DNA from: Paenibacillus solanacearum
GTDB lineage: Bacteria > Bacillota > Bacilli > Paenibacillales > NBRC-103111
DNA length: 60,442 bases
Direction of reading: 5' to 3'
Assembly: GCF_910593845.1 (NCBI RefSeq)
Contig: NZ_CAJVAS010000037.1
Coordinates: 1 to 60,442, forward strand
In this document: in pieces, positions 1 to 7,080 of the stretch
Layout: every line of letters begins with the position of its first letter
How positions within the stretch are numbered: the first letter of the stretch is position 1
Program-made: the position numbers and the translations under genes
Notes under the pieces: model-generated
What the model saw: only the letters and a program-made list of their open reading frames with translations
The model's database searches: none
What the model was told of the DNA's origin: nothing

Positions 1-794
1 GCGATAACTCGTAAACTCGTATCGCCAAGGCAATTAAGCCTATCATGCCCGCCCCTCCATGTAAAGCCTTCCTGAGTTAACTTTGGTAAAAACCCATTTA
101 CACAAAATAATTTACACTCCCAATTGCTTCTAAAAATAATTGCTCTACCATTCTTTTCTTCCTTAATTTCTTGTTGAACACTTTTTTCTATTGACACGTC
201 CCAGTCAGTGTACATCTCCCTAAGGTAGGTAAATGCTTTTTCTGTTGAAAGGTTTAATTCAATCAAGCCTTCCTGTTCCTCTCCAGTAAGTACGTCAATT
301 TCTTTTACTTCTGTGCTCATCAATATGCAATTAATGCCGCCATCTGTTGTTCCTGCTTTCATTTCTTCAAGTTTAGCTTGAAAAGTCGCTTCTGAGCTAA
401 CATGCTCTAAACAAGAACAAGCGACAATATAGTCGAATGTATTTTTATTAATCAGAAAATTCTCCACATCAGCCGCTTGTGCAATGATTGTATCTGTAAC
501 TCCATAATGTTCCGCATTTTGGCTTAATAGTTGAATAGCCGAAGGCAATAAATCAATACAATGTATCTTTCCTTTATACGCCTGAATACGTTGTGCAATT
601 GGTATACTGTTTCTTCCGACTCCACAACCAAGGTCTAAGACTTGAATATCGTCTTTTTCTATATGAATCAAATTATCGAGAACAACTTTCACAGGGCGGG
701 AAAGCCAACTGCCAGGTTGAAAAAGGTTTGTTTCTGCATAAAACTTTTCATGATACTCGATTTCTTTATGTCGTGCACGATTGAATAAATTCAT
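1..794 (-). CDS. Class I SAM-dependent methyltransferase, 3' end beyond the window
   Basis: The frame is open from ATG at 794 to the left window edge, giving at least 264 residues, so the C-terminus is missing. Residues 53-62 read LDLGCGVGRN, the glycine-rich SAM-binding motif I of class I methyltransferases, and an acidic motif follows (HCIDLLPSAI). The start is supported by AAGGAG eight bases upstream. Substrate cannot be told; the family transfers a methyl group from S-adenosylmethionine. It stands alone, with half-copies of the window's dispersed repeat upstream of it. Family assignment is firm, function open. Confidence 0.85.
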   Translation of the reverse strand, partial: MNLFNRARHKEIEYHEKFYAETNLFQPGSWLSRPVKVVLDNLIHIEKDDIQVLDLGCGVGRNSIPIAQRIQAYKGKIHCIDLLPSAIQLLSQNAEHYGVTDTIIAQAADVENFLINKNTFDYIVACSCLEHVSSEATFQAKLEEMKAGTTDGGINCILMSTEVKEIDVLTGEEQEGLIELNLSTEKAFTYLREMYTDWDVSIEKSVQQEIKEEKNGRAIIFRSNWECKLFCVNGFLPKLTQEGFTWRGGHDRLNCLGDTSLRVI

Positions 795-856
795 TGCATC
801 GTCTCCTTAAAATATCTATGTCTAACTAACTTAATTTCAGCAAAAATTGGAACTCT

Positions 857-1052
857 CCTGCCAATTTAACTACTAATTTTACATATCACATAAAACCAGA
901 TTAACAAGTGTCAGGCATCCAATTTTCCTTCTGTGGAGCAATCGAAGACAAACCCCTTCCCTTCGAGACGAAAATCCTTTGACTTATTATGATTTTCTGT
1001 GAATCGTTCCAGCAGACATAGTAATTAAACTATCCTGCCCTTTAGCTTAATG
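857..1052. repeat. Two half-copies of the dispersed hairpin repeat
   Basis: CTGCCAATTTAACTA at 858-872 resembles the left arm of the repeat family (consensus about CTGCCAGTTAACTTAAT). AACTATCCTGCCC followed by TTTAGCTTAATG at 1028-1051 resembles the right arm (about AACTATCGTTCCCGTTAGTT). No hairpin is kept between them. They look like decayed or recombined units. The rest of 795-1100 holds no gene that I can see. Confidence 0.45.
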
Positions 1053-1103
1053 GCCATTTGAACAATACATTACAAATTAAACTTTTACTATTACCGCGAT
1101 TAT

Positions 1104-1232
1104 GCGCATATGTTTGTGTCGCAAAACGATTATGCACCTATGTTTGTGTCGTGGCCTCGCGACACAAACATAGGTGCTTTGAAATAAAAACCCCCGAATG
1201 ACGGGGATCTAAAAGCACTCATGTTTGTGTCG
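1104..1232. repeat. IS-end-like repeat cluster 1 (four copies of an 18-bp unit)
   Basis: Copies of an 18-bp unit, about GCACCTATGTTTGTGTCG, lie at 1104-1121 (direct), 1134-1151 (direct), 1160-1177 (inverted) and 1215-1232 (direct). Copies two and three form a perfect 18-bp palindrome around an 8-nt centre. Multiple terminal repeats like this are known at ends of IS21-type elements; no transposase is present here. The layout matches cluster 2 at 1689-1817 although the sequences differ. Confidence 0.6.
1183..1206 (-). terminator. Intrinsic terminator inside repeat cluster 1
   Basis: Read on the minus strand, CCCCG and CGGGG pair around a five-base loop and are followed by GTTTTTATTT. It lies between the third and fourth copies of cluster 1 and may belong to the lost mobile element. 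Confidence 0.5.
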
Positions 1233-1344
1233 CCGGACGCCTTCGGACTCTGTCGTTGGATGACAAGAACAAAGCCGTGTAGGGGCTAAACGCAAACGAG
1301 ATTTGAGGTTGGAACATGGAATTCCATCCTTTCGACATAATGCT

Positions 1345-1402
1345 TTTATTATACAGAATAAAAGGTACTGCTTCCTCAACAATCTTGAGCAACAGTACCT
1401 TC
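1345..1402 (-). terminator. Terminator downstream of the ABC ATPase remnant
   Basis: On the minus strand AAGGTACTGTTGCTCAA pairs with a near-perfect partner ending in CAGTACCTT, followed by TTATT. It sits about 55 bases past the stop of the ABC transporter remnant, so it is probably that gene's original terminator, still in place. Confidence 0.7.
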
Positions 1403-1456
1403 ATTGGTTAAATGACTTTTTCAGTGGCCTCCGTGTTTCCGCGGACTTCGCTTGTC

Positions 1457-1648
1457 TTATGCATATTGCAATCGGTAGAGCTGGGCGTACCGCCCTGAAC
1501 GCTCTAACAAACGATCATGGTTCCCTTCTTCCACTGCTTCTCCATTCTCCATGACGATAATACGGTCTGCGTTGCGTACTGTGGATAAACGATGCGCGAT
1601 CACAATCGCGGTCCGTCCCTCCATTAGCCGTTCCAAAGCCTGTTGAAC
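1457..1648 (-). pseudogene. C-terminal remnant of an ABC transporter ATPase
   Basis: About 63 residues remain, starting near VQQALERLMEGRT. They include the H-loop region of an exporter-type ABC ATPase (AIVIAHRLSTVRNADRI) and the usual tail with EEGNHDRLLE. Walker A, the signature motif and Walker B are absent. The reading frame upstream of about 1648 is mobile-element DNA (repeat cluster 2), so the gene was cut there. The stop and a terminator at 1345-1402 are intact. Confidence 0.85.
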
Positions 1649-1688
1649 AATAACAAAAAAACGCTTGGACCCGTTGTATTGTCGGGAA

Positions 1689-1817
1689 TGGGATAATGTT
1701 CTTGTCAATTTCGGGAATGGGATAAAGTTCTTGTCACGGGAATTTGACAAGAACTTTATCCCATAAAAAGTAAATGCCGCAATTTAAGCGACTTATAATG
1801 GGACAATGTTCTTGTCA
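1689..1817. repeat. IS-end-like repeat cluster 2 (four copies of a 19-bp unit)
   Basis: Copies of TGGGATAAAGTTCTTGTCA or close variants lie at 1689-1707 (direct), 1718-1736 (direct), 1745-1763 (inverted) and 1799-1817 (direct). Copies two and three form a perfect 19-bp palindrome around an 8-nt centre. The order, orientations and gaps (10, 8 and 35 nt) parallel cluster 1 (12, 8 and 37 nt). It truncates the ABC ATPase remnant. A lone further copy is at 5837-5856. Confidence 0.65.
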
Positions 1818-1905
1818 CCCGACATGAATCTTATAGTAATTGGTAATTCTATATTGTTTTCTAACTTTCCTTCAAACCGTAGTAAACTGCCCTTCCAACG
1901 CAACG

Positions 1906-1956
1906 ACGGCTGCGGCGGGGCAGCCGTTTTGGTGTTTGAACTATCGTTATCCGTTA
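1906..1956 (+). repeat. Dispersed hairpin repeat, unit A (hairpin and right arm)
   Basis: Hairpin ACGGCTGC/GCAGCCGT at 1906-1927 is followed by the right arm AACTATCGTTATCCGTTAG at 1939-1957. It lies 8-9 bases past the stop of the minus-strand gene at 1966-2163. Read with that gene it is a 3' flanking element. Confidence 0.6.
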
Positions 1957-1965
1957 GCTATAAAT

Positions 1966-2163
1966 CTACTTTCCCAACTCTGGGAAAAGCCCGAATATAA
2001 TCCAAATTGAACCTAAAAATAAACAAAACACACCAATAATTCTTGCGAATAATAGCCCAGTTTTTGTGAATTGTAATTTTTGATTAAATTGTCCCCTTGT
2101 AAACTGAGGGAAAAATGTATTCCATATTCCGAAGATTAAAAAAAGAATTCCACCCAAAATCAT
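1966..2163 (-). CDS. Small two-segment membrane protein, unknown function
   Basis: Sixty-five residues. Two hydrophobic stretches (about residues 2-20 and 38-60) flank a polar loop with QFTRGQFNQKLQFTKTG, so it is probably a two-pass membrane protein. AGAGGA precedes the ATG by a few bases. It resembles the many small uncharacterised integral membrane proteins of Bacillota; I do not recognise the family with certainty. It stands alone, with a dispersed repeat unit right after its stop. Confidence 0.6.
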   Translation of the reverse strand: MILGGILFLIFGIWNTFFPQFTRGQFNQKLQFTKTGLLFARIIGVFCLFLGSIWIIFGLFPELGK

Positions 2164-2284
2164 AAGATTCCTCTCGTCTTTCTTCGTCTGATGACATCTC
2201 CGAAAATGGCAGGCTTATTTCGGTTAAATGCTTTTATCAAGTCCTTGTTTATTAAAGTGACGGAGCACTCCCAGGGAACTTTGT

Positions 2285-2563
2285 TCATATTTGTTCGGAT
2301 GCTTTCTTCCAATCCTTGAGCATAACGGTGGAGAGCAAGTAGGGCTTACCGAACACTTCGCTCATCACCTGCTCCACAAGTTGCTTGTTAGTCGGCTTCT
2401 CCGTAGTCTCTCTATGCATGACGCTCTTAAAAGCGACCAGCACTTTGCCTTCGCTTACCGATACAGGCTCCCCGTCGACCAGCCAGGCGTAAAGCGTTAT
2501 TTACTGCTCCTTCACCTGGCTGAGCACCTGATTCCACTTCCCGAGCACAGCTCGCATACTCAT
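2285..2563 (-). pseudogene. Remnant of the dnaX 3' region (DNA polymerase III gamma/tau C-terminus)
   Basis: Translated in one frame on the minus strand the segment gives MSMRAVLGKWNQVLSQVKEQ, a TAA, then ITLYAWLVDGEPVSV and on to QLVEQVMSEVFGKPYLL. This is the pattern of the C-terminal part of gamma/tau in Paenibacillus-type bacteria (from family knowledge, not a search). One in-frame stop and loss of everything upstream make it non-functional. Its 5' edge is at an AGGAGG-like sequence. No recR or ybaB neighbour is present, so this is a transposed fragment, not the real dnaX locus. Confidence 0.7.
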
Positions 2564-2588
2564 TACCTCCTGATTTTTCGGTTTTAAT

Positions 2589-3023
2589 TTATGTAATGTC
2601 TTTTAATAAATCTGTTATGCCATCTGGATAAAGGATTCGTTTCCCTAGTTCAAAATCGGCAATCGGTACCCATTTTGCAAATGAAATTTCTTCTCCTTCT
2701 ATTACATTAAACCGACTTAATTCGTACAGATTTGAATCAATAAATTCAACGAGATATATTTGTGTTATTTCATGTCCAATATTCTCATCTACCTTGAAAA
2801 TGTTTTCCAAGCACGTAATATGGCTTTTTATCGTTATCTCAACACCTAATTCTTCATAAAACTCCCTTACCAGTGTCTCTCGTGAATGCTCCCCCAGTTC
2901 AATTGTTCCACCTATTGGTCTGTAAAAAGGCCCCGTTCCTTTTGAGTGTTTTCCAAACTTTTCTTCAACAAGAATATCTTTGTTTCGAGTAACAATACCT
3001 AAGACATTGGTACGTGGATGCAT
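2589..3023 (-). CDS. NUDIX hydrolase
   Basis: 144 residues from the ATG at 3023, chosen over an upstream in-frame ATG because GAGGGGGGAG lies just before it. A complete NUDIX box is present (GGTIELGEHSRETLVREFYE, then ELGV), matching G-x5-E-x7-R-E-x2-E-E-x-G. Such enzymes hydrolyse nucleoside-diphosphate-linked compounds with Mg2+; the substrate is not predictable here. Single gene; repeat unit B lies on its upstream side and the dnaX remnant on its downstream side. Confidence 0.88.
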   Translation of the reverse strand: MHPRTNVLGIVTRNKDILVEEKFGKHSKGTGPFYRPIGGTIELGEHSRETLVREFYEELGVEITIKSHITCLENIFKVDENIGHEITQIYLVEFIDSNLYELSRFNVIEGEEISFAKWVPIADFELGKRILYPDGITDLLKDIT

Positions 3024-3088
3024 AAGCTCCCCCCTCGAAATATCTCTTTTTATGATACCACAAATTCCCATCTACCCTTGAGTTAATC

Positions 3089-3163
3089 TGCCAGTTACTT
3101 CAATGAACATAAGAAAAGGAGCTTGCGTCGGCAGCTCCAAACTAACGTTTCCCGTTACTTCAA
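3089..3163 (+). repeat. Dispersed hairpin repeat, unit B (complete: left arm, hairpin, right arm)
   Basis: Left arm CTGCCAGTTACTTCAATG (3089-3106), imperfect hairpin GGAGCTTGC/GGCAGCTCC (3118-3138), right arm AACTAACGTTTCCCGTTACT and on to CAATAA (3139-3165). The two arms share the same variant, CCNGTTACTTCAATNA, as direct repeats. The unit follows the stop of the minus-strand methyltransferase remnant by about 40 bases; read with that gene the hairpin ends in TTTTCTT and could terminate transcription. Confidence 0.7.
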
Positions 3164-3206
3164 TAAGCAGAAAAGACCGAAAGCAGGAAGCTTAAAAATG
3201 CTTCAT

Positions 3207-3981
3207 TTATTTAAAGGCAGTGATCACAGATACGGATAGTTCTTCAGTAAACACGCCAGTAGGGTTAATATCAAATAAAGCGGATTTTAGCTCATTTTTA
3301 AATCGCTCTAAGTTTTCGCCAAAAAAATGTTTTGAAGCACGTGATGTGGAATAGAGATTTCCGATAACAGAATCCACTGTCCACATATAGGAATGACTCG
3401 GTAAAACATGTCTTTCCACATTTATAAAACTAGATTTCGCTACGGTGTCCTCGAACCTTTCCTTTGGAGGCGTATAAGTACTGTTACCTGCTCTTCTTTC
3501 GTTCCCTAGCCAACGTTTTATTATTTCATTTACTTTGAGTTGCCAAGGTAACGGTTCTTGCTTCCCATTATAATTATCAATAATAGCGATACCGCCATTA
3601 TCGTCAGAACTTTTATATAGAATTTCAAGAACTGACTCCCCTATCCATCCAATGAAACGCCTTTGCAATTAATATGAGCCGAAAGGAACCCCAATCATTC
3701 GAATTCTCTTCAGCTTTGCCTTGTAACCATCTAGCGTGATCTAACCTGTTATTGTTGGACAATCGAATTGCTTCATCTATCATCTCAGATTCTGTGTCTA
3801 CACCTAATATTTCTTCAAACCAATCACTAAATCATAGTGCTAACTGACCTGTACCACACCCCAAATCAAGCAAGCGACCTTCGCCATTAAGTGAAAACTT
3901 GTTAACTAAAAACCGAATTAGTGGTGAAGGATAGAGTGGTCTGTATCGCGAGTAATACCAATCGGTACCTTTAAATAAATC
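3207..3981 (-). pseudogene. SAM-dependent methyltransferase, inactivated
   Basis: Read from 3981 downwards the frame gives LDLFKGTDWYYSRYRPLYP, then LLDLGCGTGQLAL (motif I), a TGA, FSDWFEEILGVDTESEM, and ILIAKAFHWMD. After that an extra G in a run of four shifts the frame, and it continues to VITAFK at 3207. So there is one nonsense codon and one frameshift. The 5' end is interrupted by the IS630 element at 3984-5124, and beyond it lies a NUDIX tail, not a methyltransferase start. The TDWYYSRYRP motif is typical of a family of small-molecule methyltransferases. Confidence 0.8.
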
Positions 3982-3983
3982 TA

Positions 3984-5124
3984 GTGCCCCATCCGAGATC
4001 GTAGTTGGAAAAATGGGTAAATAACCTTATCGACTACAACTCGGAGGGATTCCTATGACTTTGTTTGTTCGAGAGTTAACGAATGAAGAAGGAAATATAC
4101 TCCTTCATCTCGCCCGTAGGGGCACTGAACCGGTGGAGGTTCGACGAGCCTTGCTCATATTAGCCTCTGCTCAAAAAATGAAAATTCCAGAGATCAGCCG
4201 TCTCTATCACATCTCCGGTGAACATATTCGTAAGACCATTCACCGTTTTAATGCTGAGGGCATGGATTCTCTTAAACCCAATTATGGCGGGGGCCGACCC
4301 CCGACTTTTACTGTCAAACAGCGAGAAGCGATTATCGATCTAGCGCAAATTCCGCCCCATACCATTTGGGTATCCTTTTACAAATTGGTCGCTGTCTAAG
4401 TTGAAAGAAGCTGCCGAAGAACGGGGCCTTGTTCCGTCGATCTCCATTGAAACGGTGCGGGGCATTCTTGATGAAGCGCAGATCACGTACCAGCATACAA
4501 AAACCTGGAAGGAATCAACGGACCCTGAATTTGAAGTTAAAAAAAACGAATCGAATCGCTTTACAAAGCGTCTCCAACAGACGGGCGTGTAATTTGCGTG
4601 GACGAATTTGGACCTCTTTCACTGCAACCCTACCGTGGGAAAGGCTGGTTTCAACAACGCCGCCCGAATCGGTTACGTGCCACATATACCCGTCCTCACG
4701 GAGTCCGCCATTTACTTGCTGCTCTCGATTTAAAAACGAACAAATTATACGGCCATGCTTCTAAAACGAAGAAACATGCGGATATTCTTCGTTTCTTCAA
4801 TGTGCTCCGCCGTCGGTTCCACCGCTCAGAAAAGCTCTATATCATCCTTGATAATTTCTCGCCGCACCATCATAAAAAAGTCAAGAGTTGGTCAGCCGAA
4901 AACAATGTGGAGCTTATATTCACACCGACGTATGCCTCATGGCTGAATCGCATCGAATGTCATTTCGCTCCACTTCGGAAATTTGTATTGGAAGGTAGTG
5001 ACTTCAGTACACATAAAGACTTGGCTTCATCCATTCAAGCCTATTTACGCTGGCGAAATAAAAACAAGCGTCATGCAGCTATCTTACGTGAGCAAAACAA
5101 GATCAAGGTTATCTGATGGGGCAC
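3984..5124 (+). mobile_element. IS630-family insertion sequence, complete ends
   Basis: The left end is GTGCCCCATCCGAGAT and the right end, reverse-complemented, is GTGCCCCATCAGATAA, nearly perfect terminal inverted repeats. Both ends are flanked by TA (3982-3983 and 5125-5126), the target dinucleotide that IS630/Tc1-type elements duplicate. Length is 1141 bp, normal for the family. It carries one transposase reading frame, broken by two frame changes, and is inserted at the 5' edge of the methyltransferase remnant. Confidence 0.88.
4055..5116 (+). pseudogene. IS630-family DDE transposase with two frame shifts
   Basis: An N-terminal helix-turn-helix region (MTLFVRELTNEEGNILLHLA, HISGEHIRKTIHRF) is followed by a DDE catalytic domain: VICVDEFGPL (first Asp), LYIILDNFSPHH (second Asp) and WLNRIE (Glu). 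The frame changes by one base near 4365-4375 (GYPFTNWSLSKL continues in another frame). It shifts back by one base at the eight-A run around 4539-4546. The A-run could allow -1 ribosomal slippage, which some IS630 elements use, but the first shift has no such signal, so this copy is probably inactive. Confidence 0.85.
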
Positions 5125-5132
5125 TAGCTAAA

Positions 5133-5199
5133 AAAACGTAATTCTTGTACTTCGTCTCCATCTTCTTTCGGTACTCCATCATAATCAGTGCAAGTAAGC
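5133..5199 (-). pseudogene. C-terminal scrap of a NUDIX hydrolase
   Basis: Minus-strand translation gives CTDYDGVPKEDGDEVQELRF followed by FS and a TAG. The pattern VPKxDGDEVxELxFFS is common just after the NUDIX box region in many NUDIX proteins. It is only about 22 residues long, truncated on both sides, and runs into the methyltransferase remnant when the IS630 is removed. Confidence 0.45.
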
Positions 5200-5209
5200 G
5201 ATTACAACA

Positions 5210-5276
5210 TTAATGAGGCCCCGACCGATCCGCGGCGGCCTCGTTAATGCGTTTTTTACGCTATCGTTCCCCGTCA
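5210..5276 (+). repeat. Dispersed hairpin repeat, unit C
   Basis: Hairpin TTAATGAGGCC/GGCCTCGTTAA (5210-5247, one mismatch), a T6 run at 5252-5257, then the right arm GCTATCGTTCCCCGTCA (5260-5276). It ends 13 bases from the stop of the minus-strand DUF2834 gene. Unit I at 12995-13051 is its closest relative. Confidence 0.65.
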
Positions 5277-5289
5277 AAAGTGCTGAAAT

Positions 5290-5613
5290 TCAGCCTTGTA
5301 ATTTCTTCTCGATGTGTATTTCACGAAGTAATAAAAATAAAGGAAGGCCTAATGAAACACCTACTACAAGAGTACCTATAATCGGCAACCATAACGACCT
5401 CATACCATTTCTTTTGCCTTCGAAGAGAATGAACCCAATAAGTACAATTGCTGATACTAAAACATCCATCCATGCAAATGATCCAACGCGCGTTTGGATT
5501 ATTTCTTCTACTAATTGAGACATATCCAGGCCATTCTGAATGATCCATGGAAGAAATTGCGAATACGGCAACATAACTCCCAAGACCGCTAATATTCCAT
5601 AAAAGTATTTCAA
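5290..5613 (-). CDS. DUF2834 family membrane protein
   Basis: 107 residues starting at TTG 5613, with GGGGAGGG upstream. Three hydrophobic segments: about residues 4-22, 50-66 and 72-95. The N-terminal pattern KYFYGILAVLGVMLPYSQF and the conserved LPIIGTLVVGVSLGLPLFL are typical of DUF2834, a family of small membrane proteins of unknown role. Full length for the family. Followed directly by repeat unit C, with no partner gene. Confidence 0.8.
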   Translation of the reverse strand: MKYFYGILAVLGVMLPYSQFLPWIIQNGLDMSQLVEEIIQTRVGSFAWMDVLVSAIVLIGFILFEGKRNGMRSLWLPIIGTLVVGVSLGLPLFLLLREIHIEKKLQG

Positions 5614-5691
5614 CGAAAACCCTCCCCAAATACTGCAAATATAGAATATATCCTTTTAGTATTTCTCATATCGTATCTATTTTCCTTTATT

Positions 5692-5774
5692 TTCAACTAA
5701 AATTAACCTCCCGTTAACGCGGCTGCCGTTCTACGCCAGCGTTGTTATTTAGCTCCCCTGCCAGTTAACTCAAC
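5692..5774 (+). repeat. Dispersed hairpin repeat, fragment D (right arm, then a separate left arm)
   Basis: A degenerate right arm ending CTCCCGTTAACG lies at about 5692-5719, and a clear left arm CTGCCAGTTAACTCAA at 5759-5774. The order is right arm then left arm, so these are the facing edges of two different units whose remaining parts are lost. Confidence 0.45.
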
Positions 5775-5836
5775 CAGCAACTGACGTGCCCAAGATTACA
5801 ATAGCCATTCATATCTAGTAGCGCGATCCGTCAGGA

Positions 5837-5856
5837 ATGTCATAATGTTCTTGTCA
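5837..5856 (+). repeat. Lone copy of the cluster 2 unit
   Basis: ATGTCATAATGTTCTTGTCA matches the cluster 2 copy TGGGATAATGTTCTTGTCA over its last 15 bases without a mismatch. It is an isolated end-like repeat 4 kb from cluster 2, with no transposase nearby. Confidence 0.5.
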
Positions 5857-5876
5857 AAACCTTTAATCCAGTAATT

Positions 5877-5911
5877 AAAAAATCACCGCCAGCCAGCCTG
5901 ACGGTGATTTT
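5877..5911. terminator. Bidirectional hairpin terminator
   Basis: AAAATCACCG and CGGTGATTTT form a perfect 10-bp stem with A- and T-rich flanks on both sides. The 5614-6022 stretch otherwise holds only repeat pieces and a second hairpin. Confidence 0.6.
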
Positions 5912-5958
5912 AGATGCTACGATATGGATCTCCACGCTGTCTGTAACGACAAGTTTTA

Positions 5959-5983
5959 GGGCCATCCTTTTACGGGATGGCCC
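5959..5983 (-). terminator. Hairpin downstream of the GNAT gene
   Basis: GGGCCATCC/GGATGGCCC forms a perfect 9-bp stem 40 bases past the stop of the minus-strand GNAT gene. On the minus strand it is followed by TAAAAC only, so termination would be weak. Confidence 0.45.
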
Positions 5984-6022
5984 TTCCTTCGATCTTACGT
6001 TCTTCAACGGTGTGGTAGCAAA

Positions 6023-6499
6023 TCAGAGTTGCAACACAGTTATTGACTCGTCATTGAAAATTTCTCCGTTGTCACGGAAGCCGAAGCTTTCGTAAAGTTT
6101 TTTTGCAGCGATGTTCTCAGGTTTATAAGGAATCCAACAGTAATGAGCTGGCCCTGCTGGATAGGTACGGATAAATTCCAAAATCTTTTTCATAGCCTCA
6201 CGACCATAACCCCTGTTCTGGTATTGCTTGTCAATCATTAATCGCATGATGCAATAGTTGTTTTCTGCGATAGATGGTTCTTCATATCCAGTGATTCCAT
6301 AAGCCAACATAACAAAACCGACCGGCAGCTCATCAGCGTAAATGACAAATGGAAATGGATGCCCCCCATTGGTTGCAAGAACATAACACGAAGCCACACT
6401 TGACAGATTGGACGCAACAAAGTGCCGTTGGTCTTCTGATACTTCCAGGTTAAACATGGAACGCCGGTTTTCTAGTGTGATCTTTCTGAGAGTAATCAT
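6023..6499 (-). CDS. GNAT family N-acetyltransferase
   Basis: 158 residues. The acetyl-CoA binding motif A is clear: IMRLMIDKQYQNRGYGREAM, with the Q/R-x-x-G-x-G/A loop NRGYGR at about residue 97-102. The C-terminal ENIAAKKLYESFGFRDNGEI is the motif B region. The layout resembles polyamine- or small-amine-acetylating GNATs of Bacillus (BltD/PaiA type); the substrate is inferred only loosely. AGGGAGAAG precedes the ATG. Single gene. Confidence 0.85.
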   Translation of the reverse strand: MITLRKITLENRRSMFNLEVSEDQRHFVASNLSSVASCYVLATNGGHPFPFVIYADELPVGFVMLAYGITGYEEPSIAENNYCIMRLMIDKQYQNRGYGREAMKKILEFIRTYPAGPAHYCWIPYKPENIAAKKLYESFGFRDNGEIFNDESITVLQL

Positions 6500-7026
6500 T
6501 CAGGTCTTCTCCCTTTATCCATTATAGTTTTGCGCCGCGGTCGCATAAATAATATACAGTTTTCGCCAAAAAAGTTGTAGACTTATAATCATTTTTTTTA
6601 TACACTATTATGTATCCGTGACTTTTTTAGGTGTATCCTTTTTGGCATATGGTAATTGGTGAATCGGCACATAATTATGCCGGTTTTATTTATTATCATC
6701 GTAATCTGCCAGTTAGCGTGGAAACGGCGACCGATCGTTGGCCGGCTGCCGTCGTGTTTTGATTCAACTATCGTTCCCGTCCCTGAACGGAAAATGATGC
6801 TATTCCCAACGGTGCCGCTTAAACGGTATGCTATCATAAATTTTCAAATAATCTTTTTAGTTCTGTGTCCCCGACGTATCGGCACATGGCTTTCATTATT
6901 ATATGTATTATTAATATTGAAAACTAATTGCCGGGTAGTTGGATGCCGCGCCAGCCGCTTACATTGCATTGGCGATACCGATTATTATTACCCACAGCCG
7001 TCACCGTGCCCTCCATTTAACGAAAT
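6500..7026. other. Intergenic stretch without a recognisable gene
   Basis: About 530 bases, AT-rich on the left. Apart from the repeat unit at 6706-6780 I see no supported gene, only short frames without ribosome-binding sites. Confidence 0.5.
6706..6780 (+). repeat. Dispersed hairpin repeat, unit E (complete)
   Basis: Left arm CTGCCAGTTAGCG (6706-6718), hairpin ACGGC..GCCGT with a GGCC extension (6724-6752), right arm AACTATCGTTCCCGT (6766-6780). Unlike the other units, there is no recognisable gene whose stop directly adjoins it. Confidence 0.65.
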
Positions 7027-7080
7027 GGAAGCAGTTGCTGCGGCGGTCTGCTTCCTAGTCATTTCACTACTGTTCCCGTA
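7027..7080 (+). repeat. Dispersed hairpin repeat, unit F, overlapping a gene's 3' end
   Basis: Hairpin GGAAGCAG/CTGCTTCC (7027-7055) with a TGCGGCGG loop, then the right arm CACTACTGTTCCCGTAAC (7065-7082). The stop codon of the minus-strand gene (7059-7061) lies between hairpin and arm, so the arm encodes the gene's last residues. Confidence 0.6.

Noticed and set aside
1303..1554. Plus-strand frame of about 83 codons
   Set aside because: It overlaps the ABC remnant and its terminator and has no ribosome-binding site.
2291..2587. Plus-strand frame of about 98 codons
   Set aside because: It lies opposite the dnaX remnant, which explains the sequence on the minus strand.
4100..4145. In-frame insertion of a small palindromic repeat in the IS630 transposase
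   Set aside because: The shared 31-base block falls in a part of the protein that has normal length and pattern for the family, so it is native there.
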